From Thereva unica (taxonomy: Eukaryota > Arthropoda > Insecta > Diptera > Therevidae): a DNA stretch of 64,000 nucleotides. Below are positions 35,552 through 47,114 of the stretch, one piece after another. Location of the stretch: contig OX465281.1 in assembly GCA_949987705.1 (NCBI GenBank), positions 8,968,001-9,032,000 on the forward strand. Direction: 5' to 3'. The first letter of the stretch is position 1. Each line of letters opens with the position of its first letter. The notes beneath the pieces were generated by a model that was given only the letters and a program-made list of their open reading frames with translations, searched no databases and was not told the origin of the DNA. The translations under genes and the position numbers were made by a program.

Positions 35552-35966
35552 TTTGGGTACCAGAGACATTCATAGAGAAATAAATGCCCACAGGAAAATT
35601 CCAAATTAGTTGCTCTTGATGAGTTCGTTACTTCCAATCGGTTAACATTTATTTGGACAAAGGTAGACGCCTTGAATTTAAGCTGGAGACAGATGCATGC
35701 TGGCGTGCGGTGCGGGCGCACAGTACGCGGCAAGTTTTCGCTGACAAATAGTTGCGTGCTTGCGTTCTGTCTTGTCTTTCACATATAACAAAAATCTAAG
35801 CGATGAATACATATGTTTGTCCTGTGTGCTTGTGTTTAAGGCTATATCGAAAGCGGCAATGTGAAATAAGTTGACAGCAGACAAGCTTTTCCGTTGATTG
35901 CTTTCCGATCAGGCAACTGAATGTCAGATCGCATTTGAAGGCGTGCACTTTTACAATATCTATCAT

Positions 35967-37435
35967 TTATCGCATTTCTTTAGTTTTAGTTGGATTTAGC
36001 CTTAAGCCTGCTGGACTACTTTCTGTTGCCAAATTGTTAATCATGTTTTTGAGGTCCTGGTGTCTGTGGGCCAGCAAACAGATATCATCTGCGTAGTCGA
36101 GGTCCTTAAGGCGGTCTAACAAACCCCATTGTATGCCGCCTGTTCTACTATCTAGAGCGCCGACAAGGATGTCATTTATTACTACAAGAAATAGTAAAGG
36201 CGAGAGTAGGCATCTTTGTCGTACTCCTGAGCTCACCTCGAAGCTGTCGGATAATTTTCCATTATGGAGAACTCTGCATTTGGAATTGTTATATAGGGCT
36301 TTTATCAATTCTATTATTTTATCAGGCAGTCCACGTCGCCGTAGTGCCTGCCATATAAAGCTCCTATTGACCGAGTCGAACGCTTTCTCATAATCTACGA
36401 AAGCAAGGTAAAGGGGGGATCGGAATTCAGTAGACTGCTCCACTATTATTCGTAAGGTGTTGATATGATCAATACATGAGCGGGTCTTCCTGAATCCGGC
36501 CTGCTGCCTCCTAAGCGTTCGGTCTACTGCCTCACTTATCCTAGATAGTAATATATGGGACAAAATTTTTCCCACTGTAGATAGTAAACAGATGCCTCTC
36601 CAGTTGTCGCATATTATTAGGTCCCCCTTTTTTGGTATTTTGACTATGATACCTTCCGTCCAATCCTCCGGAAAGGTACAGGTGTTCCATGCTATTTCCA
36701 AGATTGGCTGAAGCGCATCTGCTATGAGGCTTGAATCGGCTTTCAACAATTCTGGCGGGATGCCATCTTTTCCAGCTGCTTTACCATTGGCCATCGCATG
36801 AATTGCGTTTACTATTTCCGTCTTGGATGGAGCCCGGGTGGTGATTCTTATTGGCTGTGCATTGTTGCTGGTTTCCTGAGGTGCCTGTGTAAGTGAACCA
36901 TTCAGGGCGGCGAAGAAGTAATCTCTCCATCTTTGGAGCTGCTCCTCGTCGCTGCAGAGCAGCTTTCCATCCGCACTCTTAACGGCATGCTTTTTAGTAG
37001 AGTGCTTTCCCGTGAGCTGTTTAGTAATTTGGTACAGCACCTTACTGTTGTCTGTGTTTGCCGCGTTTTCCGCTTTTTCTGCGAGCTCATTTATCTGCTG
37101 CCTTTTATCACGCCGAACACTTCTCTTTACCTCCCAGTGTAATTGGGAGTATTCCCGTTCAAGTTGGTAACGTCTTTCGGGGTCGCTTGTAGAGTTTACG
37201 TTATTTTTTAGGGCTCTCCTGCGTTCTATTTTTTGCCAGGTTGTGTCCGAGATCCAGTGTTGCTGGTTTCTTTGGACATAACCGCTTTCATCATTCAAGA
37301 ATCGATTATTGGAGGTTTTTGGTAAAAGGAAGAAAATCCTTTGATCATACCCCGGCGAAATATATCGAACATTGCGTTTAACCAATTGACCTGGCAAGCT
37401 TAAGAGGATTATAGTTGCCGTATCGTATTGTGACT
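35967..37435 (-). pseudogene. RTE-like LINE reverse transcriptase, 5'- and 3'-truncated
   Basis: An open - frame of about 490 codons, 476 of them counted from a TTG at 37397, with no upstream ATG. Residues about 45-65 (HWISDTTWQKIERRRALK) are the RTE linker. The RT core follows: GKAAGKDGIPPEL (205-217), NWRGICLLS (265-273), AGFRKTRSCIDH (300-311), AFVDYEKAFDSV (332-343) and the catalytic YADDICLLA (435-443). At residue 395 the palm motif reads GVRQRCLLSP, with Arg replacing the near-invariant Gly, which probably disables it. The frame stops right after LNPTKTKEMR, so the thumb and C-terminal region are gone. The endonuclease is absent. Confidence 0.88.
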
Positions 37436-37439
37436 ATGG

Positions 37440-40400
37440 TAGAACAATTGTGTCAGGACTGCAGTTGGCTTGGCACCGGATACTATACCATAAATTGGTA
37501 TATCGATGATCAGAAAGGTGGAGGATCCTACCTACAAGCTCTACTAGAAGTAGGACGAGTCTGTCAGTCACGTTTTCTTTCACTTTCCTCCCACGATGGT
37601 AAGGAGCAGGGTTTCGATTTTTGTTGCGATCTTACTTTATCATAATGGCTAATATATAGGGAGAGTGTTGAGCTAGTTAACGCGATCTGGCTTACAATTC
37701 TCAGTTTGACGAATGGGTTTGGGAAGAGTTAAGAAAATGGTAAATAACCTTACGTTTGAACTCTAGCATGTTGTGTTGAAACAATGTGATACTGACTGGG
37801 AAAGATTTTCCACAGTCGAGTTGTTCTATTTAAAAACGAACTCCGGAGGTCGTACCTTAAATTTGTGCATCCCCGCATACCTGAACGAGCGGGAGGTCTA
37901 CTGGAAGAGGGCTGAGCTAATGGTAAACTTCAACCAACGGAACACACATGTTATGTGCACAAACAATCTGAAAGAGAAGCAACATTCTTATGTAAAGTAT
38001 ATCAACTGAATGAACAGCAAAAGTATTTTTAAAAAACTGGTCTGGAAAAACCCCGCCCTGGTACCACGACGTTTTTTTTTCTTACAATCAGATCTTTCAG
38101 GGTTCACAACACGTACGCCAGATAAAAATGTGAGGTGCGGAACAAAAATCAATTTAGTTAGGCCCCACTCACAACTTAGGTAGAAGAACGGTCGGCTATT
38201 TTTTTTTGGTGGAGATGAAACAGTTGCAAGATTAGGACATGGCCCCAGTCAAGAATGGCTTCGTCGTCTTTGATGATATAGTTGGACATGATTGCACGAT
38301 CATGCAGTCGCTATTACAATGGTACGATCTGGGGCTAAGATTCGAAGCCATTTAATGAAAACCTAGAAAGAAAATTCTTAATCGAGTTTGTTAGAACTAA
38401 GTCCATGACAGTAGCTTGGAGTTTAAACACAAGACCCGATTACAGGGCTCCCACACCATCTCGAACGATCAATACTTTGGTTGAAATGTTCTCGTTGATA
38501 TTTTTCTGACTATCATCTAATATTTTCATCCAGTTTTCAAAAGCATTTATTGGCCTCAAGCTCTTTAAGACACCTATAGTACTTCTTGGAGTGCCGAACA
38601 AAGCTCCGTCCATTGTCTAGGTAGTGTATTCAGGAGCGAAGGCGTTGGCATAGAAATGTCGAGCAGAAAATAATTCGAAACGAACAGAGGATGTAAATTT
38701 GACTTCATACTTTTTATATTCTACACAATCTAATCACTGATAGCCCATAAAGCCCTACACCACTATCCATTAGTTAGCCAAAGAGGAAGTTGTCCCCCCA
38801 GCAGCGTAAATAATTCCCAATCTAATCTTGAGCAATCTGTTAAAGTTTCATTCCATGGGAAAACACTTTCATTTTTTATTGAAACAAAAAAAGAAACGAG
38901 AAAGAAACACAAAATAACAAACACGGCTCGTAGCCCTATAAATAAAATTCCCTGATAGTAAATCACACTCGACTACTAAATCATTTCAACCTCCATCGCA
39001 TTTCTTTTTCAGGCACCGAGAAAACTGATGTACTTGAAATTTTTCATGTGTGCAGAACTTCCTTAGGGAGACAATATCACAAAAGGAAAGTCTCCGAAAA
39101 GAAGACGTTCTCAATCACAAAACGGTAGACAAAGATGTCTTCCATCTTTAATCAACGCACATATGTAGGCACAGAACATCTGATACATTTATATCAAGAA
39201 ACAATCCAATTCCAGGAACATTTCCAGAATGTCACATATCCTTAAAAAGAATCCCGAGCGGAAGACACCTACCTACCAGCCCTTGATCGGCATTGTCGAG
39301 AGCGGAGAGATGTGGGCTCCGTAACAGAAAAGAAACACATCCAAGTCAATTCGTTTTCCCCGCCGAAAATCGTTCTGAGGAACGCTTAAAGTCATTGCTT
39401 TAAATTTCGTTGATAAATTATGCTGATTGGGGGGCTTCGCTACACCCCCCCCCCCACTCCTTAACAGCCAGATCCCCAACTGCGACAAGTGGAGCTTAAT
39501 GAGAATTTGAGCGGAAGTTGAAAGTTACTCAATAGATTCACTCGGTTGTGAATAAATATGGTGGGGGGAAATGGGGGGGGGGGATGAAACTTCATTTTAC
39601 TTTTGAAAAAATATATATGGAAGCAGACAAGCCCCGATAGGTAGGTACTTGAGCCCTTTGTGCCGAGGCAGGTTATAATGTGCTTTTCATGTTTACTTAT
39701 ATCTTCCTCCACCGAAGCTCAGCGAAGGGAGTACATATTGATAATTTCCTCCTCCACGACGTTTTTCGCTGATGGCATCATCAGCTTTTTAAGGTTTGTT
39801 AGGTCGGCATTATCGGAAGTGGAAGCATATTCCCTGTTGGTGACACCCATTACACAATTTGAGTGTCATGTGGACTTATTAGAATTGACTCTTCAAGAAA
39901 ATGGGGGCTGCATCCACTTCGAAACACAAGTCCTTTGGAGACTATACCATTTGGAGTATGTTATGGGAAATTGTGATAGGAGTCACGAAGCATTTTAAAG
40001 GCCAATTATGATAAATTATGGCAAACTACAATTTTCCGATAAACAACTCATCGAAAAATAATCAAAAAATAAAATTTTGGAACGCTTTGATTCCTATTGG
40101 GTAACATCTTTTGTAGAGTGACATCTGTCATTTAGGAATATGAATAGATCTTGATCCAACACATTTTGGCTTAGGCAGCGCCCTTTAGGCGATCAGTAAC
40201 GTCTTGTCGTTCGTTTCATATTTCAATGTCTAATAGAACCCTTAGTTTGACAAATAGAAGAGAGTAGCATAGGTTAGGGACAGGTAGTCCTGTAGCAGAT
40301 TCTAATCAAATCCACTTTTGAACCTTAGGATTTTGTACGAGTTCGGAAATACTGAATGTAGGACGTTGTTCCATGACTGGAGGATGCATAGTTTCTTGTT

Positions 40401-40685
40401 TATCAGAAGAGGCATGTAACTTGACTCGAACTCGATAGTTTAAGCCCTAATCTGAGTTCAATAATTCTGTTGTTTGTATTGGAGTACAGTCAATCTTCCG
40501 CGAAAAAAGGCTGTTTGTTGAAAAAATTACACCGAGGATTTTTTTTTCATAAATCGTTAGGGGGTCATGAAAATAGCTTAAACCCAGATTTGTGACCTCC
40601 CACTTTTTGCAGGTTTTTGGAAAACTCAAAAAGTTTTTTGATGTATTTTTGTCTGGATCCCTGCACTTTAGAGAAAAAGTTTATT
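37440..40685. other. Gene-free stretch
   Basis: No gene supported. Long C and G runs at 39446-39457 and 39577-39585. Frames at 37415-37645 and 39660-39998 (+) have no recognisable domains. No transposon ends were found. Confidence 0.3.
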
Positions 40686-40690
40686 AACAA

Positions 40691-41241
40691 AAAATAAATG
40701 GTTAAAAACAAATTTTTAAAACAATTCTTTTAATTAACTAAAAAATGTACTGAAAAGTAACAAATAAAAAACATATAAAAGAAAGCATGAAATTTCAATT
40801 TTAATGAAAAAGTTAATTAAACTAATGGCGCATTTTTCATCAAAAATTGAAAATATAACTGTAAATCGCGTGAGATTTACAATAACCCCCAATTTTTGCT
40901 TTATTAATTTCATAATTTTTATATTAAGAAATTTATATTTTTTTTATAAAATCATCATTTTTAATTTTGTTTTATTTTTCAATATATTTAAGATTTTATG
41001 CATTAATTTATAAGGCGTAGTAAAACAATTAATTTAAACTTGTTGTTTTGCTCAATTCACTTTGAAGAAAATTCTAACAACATTTTTTGATGAAAAATGC
41101 GCCATTCTTTTAATTAACTTTTTCATTAAAATTGAAATTTCATGCTTTCTTTTATATATTTTTTATATTTTTTACTTTTCAGTACATTTTTTAGTTAATT
41201 AAAAGAATTGTTTTAAAAATTTGTTTTTAACCATTTATTTT
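40691..41241. repeat. Long inverted repeat, about 157-bp arms
   Basis: The left arm 40691-40847 and right arm 41085-41241 are reverse complements with only a few differences (near 40759-40775 and 40822). The loop is 237 bp of extremely AT-rich DNA. The inner arm ends GGCGCATTTTTCATCAAAAA. Confidence 0.92.
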
Positions 41242-41450
41242 ATTTTCTACTTTTTAGTTTATAATATGTATTCCGCCATTTTATTATGACGGTTAAATTA
41301 GATTTAAAATTACGTCACACAGTTTACCTGCTGTACTCTTTCATTTGATACCCATGTCGTGGGCTCGGTGGAACACAATTGCAAAAACGGCCGCCATCTT
41401 GGAACCGTCTTCTTGATTTTTTTTTTTACAAAAAGGTCAGATTGCATTTA

Positions 41451-41737
41451 GTACTTATATAATGATGAGTTGAACTCAGGTTGAACCCAAGTCTAACTAC
41501 ATGTTAACAGGAGCCGAGTTGAGTTAAGGTCGACTGAACTCGACTCAGCTCTGCTAATGGGTTGAGTTGAAATTATGCATACGGAAATGAGTTCAGTAGT
41601 TGAGTAGTTGAATTTAGTTGACATCAGCATCTCTGTGTTTTGTTTGTGATTTTTTGTAAGGTGTACTGCTTCTTTATTTTCAATTCACCCTTAACTCAAC
41701 TATTCATCTCATCATTCATACACATTAATTATAACCC
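41451..41737. mobile_element. MITE-like insertion with GAGTTGA motifs
   Basis: The host repeat unit is continuous on each side (AGATTGCATT | CCCGAACTACGAGTGTG), so about 285 bp were inserted. The insert is rich in GAGTTGA/TCAACTC, with AATGATGAG near the left end and CTCATCATT near the right, as loose inverted ends. The target duplication is unclear. Confidence 0.5.
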
Positions 41738-42479
41738 GAACTACGAGTGTGTGCAAAATTGAAACTTGATCGGTTATATTTTCTACATTTTAGTCTATTA
41801 TAAGCTTTCCGCAATTTAGTGTTGGCCGCCATTTTGAATTTGGAATGACGCCACATAGCTAATTCTGTTCTACCTGTCATATCCTTTCATTTGATACCCA
41901 TGCCAGAGGGCCGCGGAGCACAATTTCAAACATCGGCCGACATTTTGGAACCGTCATCTGGATATTTTTACAAAATGGCCAGATTGCATTGTCATCCAAA
42001 CTAAACGTGTATGCAAAATTTCAGCTCTATCCGAAACCGGGAAGTGGGTCAAATTTAACTTCCAAGATTTGACGACACGTAGTGTAAGTTAATTAAAAGA
42101 ATTTAAAAATATAGAGGACTAGCATAAAACCCGCGTGCCTTGCAACTCCTTTAAATAAAAACTGTTTATTATGTGCAATGTTTCCCTTAAAAAAAAAAAA
42201 ACAAACAAAAAAGTCCGCTGTTATTATCCCTAAAAAGGATTTATTATAGTGCATTTTTTTAATAAATATGGTAAACAAATTGCTGCGTATATCACCTCCG
42301 CTCAAGAAATCTGCAAGTTTTGAAGCAGAGATTGGCATGTACATATATGTCATCAAGAGAAGTGACATTTTAGAGTTTGATGAAAGTTCGTTAAGTTTGT
42401 TCGCCCTTTAACTTGGGTGCAAGAAATTATGAAGCAATCACAAATGAATATTAAATCAAGTGAATTTCGTGTCATTCAT

Positions 42480-42664
42480 TTCTACGTGATTATAAGGATG
42501 CACTGTCAAAATTTCAGCCCATCAGATTCAGAGGTTTGGGTTAACCCCATTTCACCCCCTTAGGGGATGAATTTCGAGTAATCGTCTCTTAGTGGATGTT
42601 CACGTCATTATAGGGATGCACTGTTGAAATTTCAGCCCTATAGCACCAGTAGTTTGGTAGCCCC
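42480..42664. repeat. Two diverged units with GGATGCACTGT..AATTTCAGCCC
   Basis: Units start near 42485 and 42602. Each reads CGT(G/C)ATTATAxGGATGCACTGT, then AAATTTCAGCCC and GTTTGG, and then runs into CCCC. The second is cut by the assembly gap. Confidence 0.65.
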
Positions 42665-42864
42665 NNNNNNNNNNNNNNNNNNNNNNNNNNNNNNNNNNNN
42701 NNNNNNNNNNNNNNNNNNNNNNNNNNNNNNNNNNNNNNNNNNNNNNNNNNNNNNNNNNNNNNNNNNNNNNNNNNNNNNNNNNNNNNNNNNNNNNNNNNNN
42801 NNNNNNNNNNNNNNNNNNNNNNNNNNNNNNNNNNNNNNNNNNNNNNNNNNNNNNNNNNNNNNNN
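42665..42864. other. Assembly gap, 200 N
   Basis: Exactly 200 unknown bases. Open frames drawn through it are artefacts. Confidence 1.
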
Positions 42865-43094
42865 CAAAAAATATAGAGGATATTGCCGTCTACAATTATT
42901 GTCTTTGAGCCAATTTCATATGACTTGAAATGTAAAAAGAAGGTGGCGCTAAAGTATCAAAAATGTGTTTTTTTGCTTTTTACCAAAAAAACATTTTTTA
43001 GCGAAAAAAAAAACACAACTGATTGTTTTCTAACCATATTATTTTTTGTTTGGAGAAGGGGGATATCTCCGTCGTAACGCCGTTAATTGAGTTG

Positions 43095-43310
43095 GTCATA
43101 TACGATCATGAAGACGATTTCTGGAATATGCTTGTCGTGCATTATCAAATGCGTCAGAGTAACACATAGTGCCGTCATCAGCGAAGCAGGTCATTTATAA
43201 GGCAAAACTAGAGAGGGTGCTAGAATGGACTCCTGGGGAACACCGAAGAATCGACGCTTTCTATCCCTATTTTAGTTGAACCGCTCAGCAGAAAACTGGT
43301 AATTCAGGTC
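43095..43310 (-). pseudogene. Short LINE reverse transcriptase fragment
   Basis: On the - strand FGVPQESILAPSL is the decayed palm motif (GVPQGSILGPLL). It is followed, after a frameshift, by an ADDGTMCYSDAFDN-like block. Too short and broken to place in a clade; jockey-like. Confidence 0.5.
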
Positions 43311-44080
43311 CTTAAAACTTAGCCGCTATCTGTAGCTTGCAGTTTAGTTTCGGTCAAATGACAAGGAGAGATTTTTAAGGAAGTGGTTTCCTAGAAGGCT
43401 TTACAAGCTCATACTTTACATGAAAGCAAAAGGTTATAATTTGATTGTGAGTACTTTATTAAATTGGATTACTTATTTTCTACCATGCATTATTTTTTAC
43501 GGTTTTGTCACGGTAGCATATTTACAATTTTGAGTTTTGAAATTAACTTGAAATATGCGCTTATTTCAAGCGCAAGTTGATCTTTAAATTCTGTACTCTA
43601 TCTTTTGCCTTATGTGGGTTTATTATCAATTCTAATTGCAGTATTTTTGAGGTATTTCGAATTCTCGCCGATTATCACTTATTTGCCCCTTTATGAGTAG
43701 TTTGTTTCAATTTGAACTCTTATTTTCTTCGCACACCACTAAACTTTTACCACCTATCAACACACTCTCGTGATCCTTCTTAAAATCATGCTATTGTTTC
43801 AATTACAAAAGCGTCATTGTCAAAACAGCATTCAAGCAATACTAGGAAATAAAAAATGTGATTTTCGATTGGGGTTAATTTAAATAAAAGGACCTCGATC
43901 GCGCCAATAAATAACCTTATAAATCCTTCATGACCCGGATGCAAAAGCACAAGATTACAACGTCCTTATTAAATCCGCATATGAAAACACCGAGCATTAG
44001 CAATTAACTTGATGTTAATTTATTGTCCTCAAGATAATTAATTACCGCCGTCGAATGGATATTGACTCGCATCCAGCAGC
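43310..44080. other. Unassigned DNA
   Basis: AT-rich; from about 43850 it is dense in TTAAT/ATTAA cores and merges with the GGATTA cluster to the right. Confidence 0.3.
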
Positions 44081-44561
44081 GGATTACACACAAAACTGAA
44101 ATCCTCTGGTAATCAGCTGCGATAATGATTTATATCACAAAAATATCGGATAAATGAATGAAAGGAACAAAGCGCCGCCGACGACGCCACAAAAAGAATA
44201 AAATAAAATTATATCGCCGCGGATAAGCCCAGTCACACTCCGTTCAGCATTTCGTCCTTGCTCCTTCCGGTGGCGGGCGCGCGGTGCGGGCGGAATTCGA
44301 TTATGAAAAGTCAACACAAATCGAAAACGGATGTAATAAATATTAAATGATTGACGGATTGGCCCGGATTATCCATTCATTTCTCATTCTATTCATAGAA
44401 ACGTGACAGGATCATTATTGTAATAATTAATAATGCAAAAGTAATTGCTGGCGGCTGGGAGGCAGCAAGGCGGATTAAATGCCTTGAATGGGGGATTAAG
44501 TATATTGTTTTGCGGATCGTGGTATGGGGCAAAAGGGGTGCATTGCGGTTGGGTGGGATTA
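44081..44561 (+). promoter_or_regulatory. Cluster of five GGATTA sites, possible enhancer
   Basis: GGATTA (TAATCC on the other strand) occurs at 44081, 44366, 44472, 44493 and 44556, all on the + strand. Known biology: TAATCC is the preferred site of K50 homeodomains such as Orthodenticle, Bicoid and Pitx. About 0.2 would be expected by chance in 481 bp. A CAGCTG E-box lies at about 44115. Function is inference. Confidence 0.3.
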
Positions 44562-46013
44562 GGTTAAAGTCGAACGTCTTCAGTATTATTAGTTTTAGTG
44601 CTTAGAGAGATAGTAGGGGCTTAGAGGTATCTATCATGTAGCTTTAGCTTGCATACAATTTGTTGTTATTGAATATAATATTGTTTATATTGTTCCCAGG
44701 ATTTGACATATTCTAATCGGATATTCGCAGTGGCGTAGCGTGGATTTGTGCCGCCCGGGGCGAACCATAAATTTGCTGCCCTCTACTTTCGAATTGATTC
44801 TTTTAATCAATGAATCAAAACCCAACTTGAATTTCAAGTAATTTTCAATCCAAGAATTCAAGGCACCATGTAAACGCAATGAATCATATGTAACTAATGA
44901 ATGTTCGGTATAGTGCGCGCCAAAATAAATGGGAATTTTACGCGCAGGCGAGGAAATGACAACTCCCACATACATTAACATTCCGTGTATGGATAAAACT
45001 CAAGCGCATATGCATTTTAATTTCCCTTTTGAAACTCGTTTACCGGGAACAACACTCCACCATAGCATCTGACCAGGACAAGAGTCGTAGTGAGACGAAT
45101 TGAATTTTTGATTGAAAATATAAATGAGCGGGTGATTTGGGGTTTTAAACGAACGGAATGACGAGGTGCACTTTTCTTTTCGAAGCTACTTTTGTGGTGA
45201 AGATTTGAGACTTTCACTGCGCATCAAAAAAATCGATTTTGAGATTTCCAATTGTTTTGGCGCAGGCTATATCCGTGCTTCAAGGTTGGGCTGAAATTTA
45301 AACTTTAACAAACCCAGAGAGTTTGAATCAGTAATTTCTCTCTGTAATTTATTTCAGTCTGTTTCAGTCAGGATAGAAAGCCTCGTAGACGCCCGAGCTT
45401 AAGCTTAAACACTTCTCTGTCCAATATCTGGAGGTTTTACTTCCCATCATCGTAGCCCAATACTATTAAAGGGGATTTTAAGGACAAATGCGGCAGCTGT
45501 TGGAGCCCTTCTCAAACTCCAGCATTTACAGCCCGCGTCATAAAAGAAGGGAATCTTAAAATCGCTGTTTCCATGCGCATTGAGAGTCTCATACAATATG
45601 CTCATTTATATTTTCAGTTAGCTGACTCGACAGTCATTGTCCTGTCCAAATTTCAATAGATTTGTTTGTCTGCATTCTGTATTTCCAATTAATAAGACGA
45701 TTCATTCTCAACTCTAATATGGACAACTAGAGAAATTATGCCCTGCAAATAATCTAAAGAATTGCGCCAAATAATTTACTAATAGAAAAGGGGTTGTCTT
45801 CCATCACAGGCGTACGCTTTTTTGATAATCCGTCAAATAGGAGAGTTTGGTTGGATAATTTTGATGCATCAACTTTATAGTCCAAAAATAAGACCAAAAC
45901 TAAATGAAAAGTAACGCAGAAGTAAAGTAGACGTAACTTCCACTGAAGTAGATGTAACATCCACTTACTACCATATTGGTCACTCTCATAATAAGCCGGC
46001 GTTTGGCTTTTTT

Positions 46014-46092
46014 GCGCCCGGTGCATATACATATTGCGCCCATATACATATTGCGCCCATATACATATTGCGCCCATATACATATTGCGCCC
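46014..46092. repeat. 17-bp tandem array GCGCCCATATACATATT
   Basis: Three exact 17-bp units (46036-46052, 46053-46069 and 46070-46086) lie between a longer variant unit (46014-46035) and a partial unit (GCGCCC). The unit is an expansion of the element's own GCGCCC motif. Confidence 0.95.
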
Positions 46093-46369
46093 CCTTCATT
46101 TTTGTTCATTTTTTGATGGCAGTAAAGGAAAATGAAAGAAGACACAAACACTCATTTTAAATGAAGGCACGGAATTATTCTTTCACTTTTTTGAAATTGC
46201 GCCCTGTCCAATTGCGCCCTGTCCAATAAACCAGTTGCACCGAAGAAAGCGCGCCCTTGCCTTTCTCCAATCAGGATTTGCTTCGCGATCTTGCTTTTGT
46301 GCTGAGTTTACTTACGCTTTAAATTCACAAAACTCTTCCGCTAATGCTGATTAATGCTCTCCGATGATT

Positions 46370-46780
46370 TTCATTGTAAGCTGCACTTCCTTAACTATTT
46401 CCAGCACTAATAATGCTACAAACTGGAATCTCCATAACGAAGTCGTTCTCCAATCCTTTATATTTCAAAGGATAATAGGTGGTCACTGCACTGCATATAT
46501 TGGTTTCTACGGTAGAGTCTTGCATAACAAAGCAGTCCACTTAACAGCCTTACTGGACATAGAAGCCGCTTTCAAAAACTTCAGAACAGAGGCGATCCAG
46601 GTGTTTCTCGCCGAAGTAGTGATCTATAATAGTACGACTTATTTGAATTACAAATCATGACCTATGGCACCGTGCCAGCCAAGAAAGGAAAGACGACAAA
46701 ATCAGGCGAACTAAATGAAATTGCATTGGCCACACCTTGCAGAAGGCAATGGTAAAACCCACAGAAGGTGCATTTCGTGT
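46370..46780 (+). pseudogene. LINE reverse transcriptase fragment inside nested element
   Basis: The frame 46364-46660 contains KAVHLTALLDIEAAFKNFRT, matching the FLDIxGAFxNxxxxxI motif A of R1/LOA-type reverse transcriptases, where the Asp of LDI is catalytic. The following motifs are broken. The sister copy at 4193-4590 lacks this piece, so it inserted later or was lost there. Confidence 0.6.
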
Positions 46781-47114
46781 AATATATGACAATGGGATCA
46801 CTTTTTCAATTTTTTTTAAATCTTAATTTCTGAAATTGCGCCCGGTGCAAGTGCACCATTTTCACTTATGAAAGCGCCGTCCTTGCTCTCATATATTTAT
46901 ATGGAATGGTACCTAACTTCACATCACTTCACTTCCCTTCCCATTTAGTTTTGGCCTATAGACACCACCAGCCAGGACATTGTGCTGGATGTGGCAATGG
47001 TTAGGGCCTGATGTTACCAGCAGCATCTCTAGCTCGATCCAGTTTGGCCGCCCCCAACATCTACGCCGCCCGGGGCAATGGCCCCCTCGGCACCCCCCAC
47101 GCTACGCCACTGGA

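Larger units (their letters stand above)
40691..42112 (+). mobile_element. Hairpin-headed composite element, copy B
   Basis: Same plan as 28541-30080: a long hairpin (40691-41241), TACTTTTTAGT, two tandem units with CATTTGATACCCAT (41342 and 41888), then a right end. There AGTTAATTAAAAGAATT (42087-42103) exactly repeats 17 bases of the outer right arm (41193-41209). The first unit is split by an approximately 285-bp insertion. The right half matches 1-348 almost exactly. Family unknown to me. Confidence 0.6.
45990..46886 (-). mobile_element. GGGCGCAATT-family element nested in the hAT element
   Basis: The right end (46832-46886), read on the - strand, matches 4196-4250 (GGCGCTTTCAT..GGTGCACTTGCACCGGGCGCAATT). 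The internal block at 46200-46285 matches 4295-4385. The left end, near GCCGGCGTTTGGC (45994), is less certain. It holds a 17-bp tandem array and a LINE fragment. Confidence 0.6.
44728..47112. mobile_element. hAT-type element, 2385 bp, with 8-bp target duplication
   Basis: Ends CAGTGGCGTAGCGTGG at 44728 and its inverse at 47112 are each followed inward by a GCCGCCCGGGGC block. Perfect GATATTCG duplications flank it (44720-44727 and 47113-47120). The 8-bp duplication and CAG start fit hAT. No transposase domain is readable inside; instead it holds another element (45990-46886). Non-autonomous or internally replaced. Confidence 0.9.

Noticed and set aside
42589..42908. Open frames running through the N stretch
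   Set aside because: Most codons are unknown bases; an artefact of the gap.
46014..46092. CRISPR-like array
   Set aside because: Units are contiguous with no spacers; a simple minisatellite in an insect transposon.
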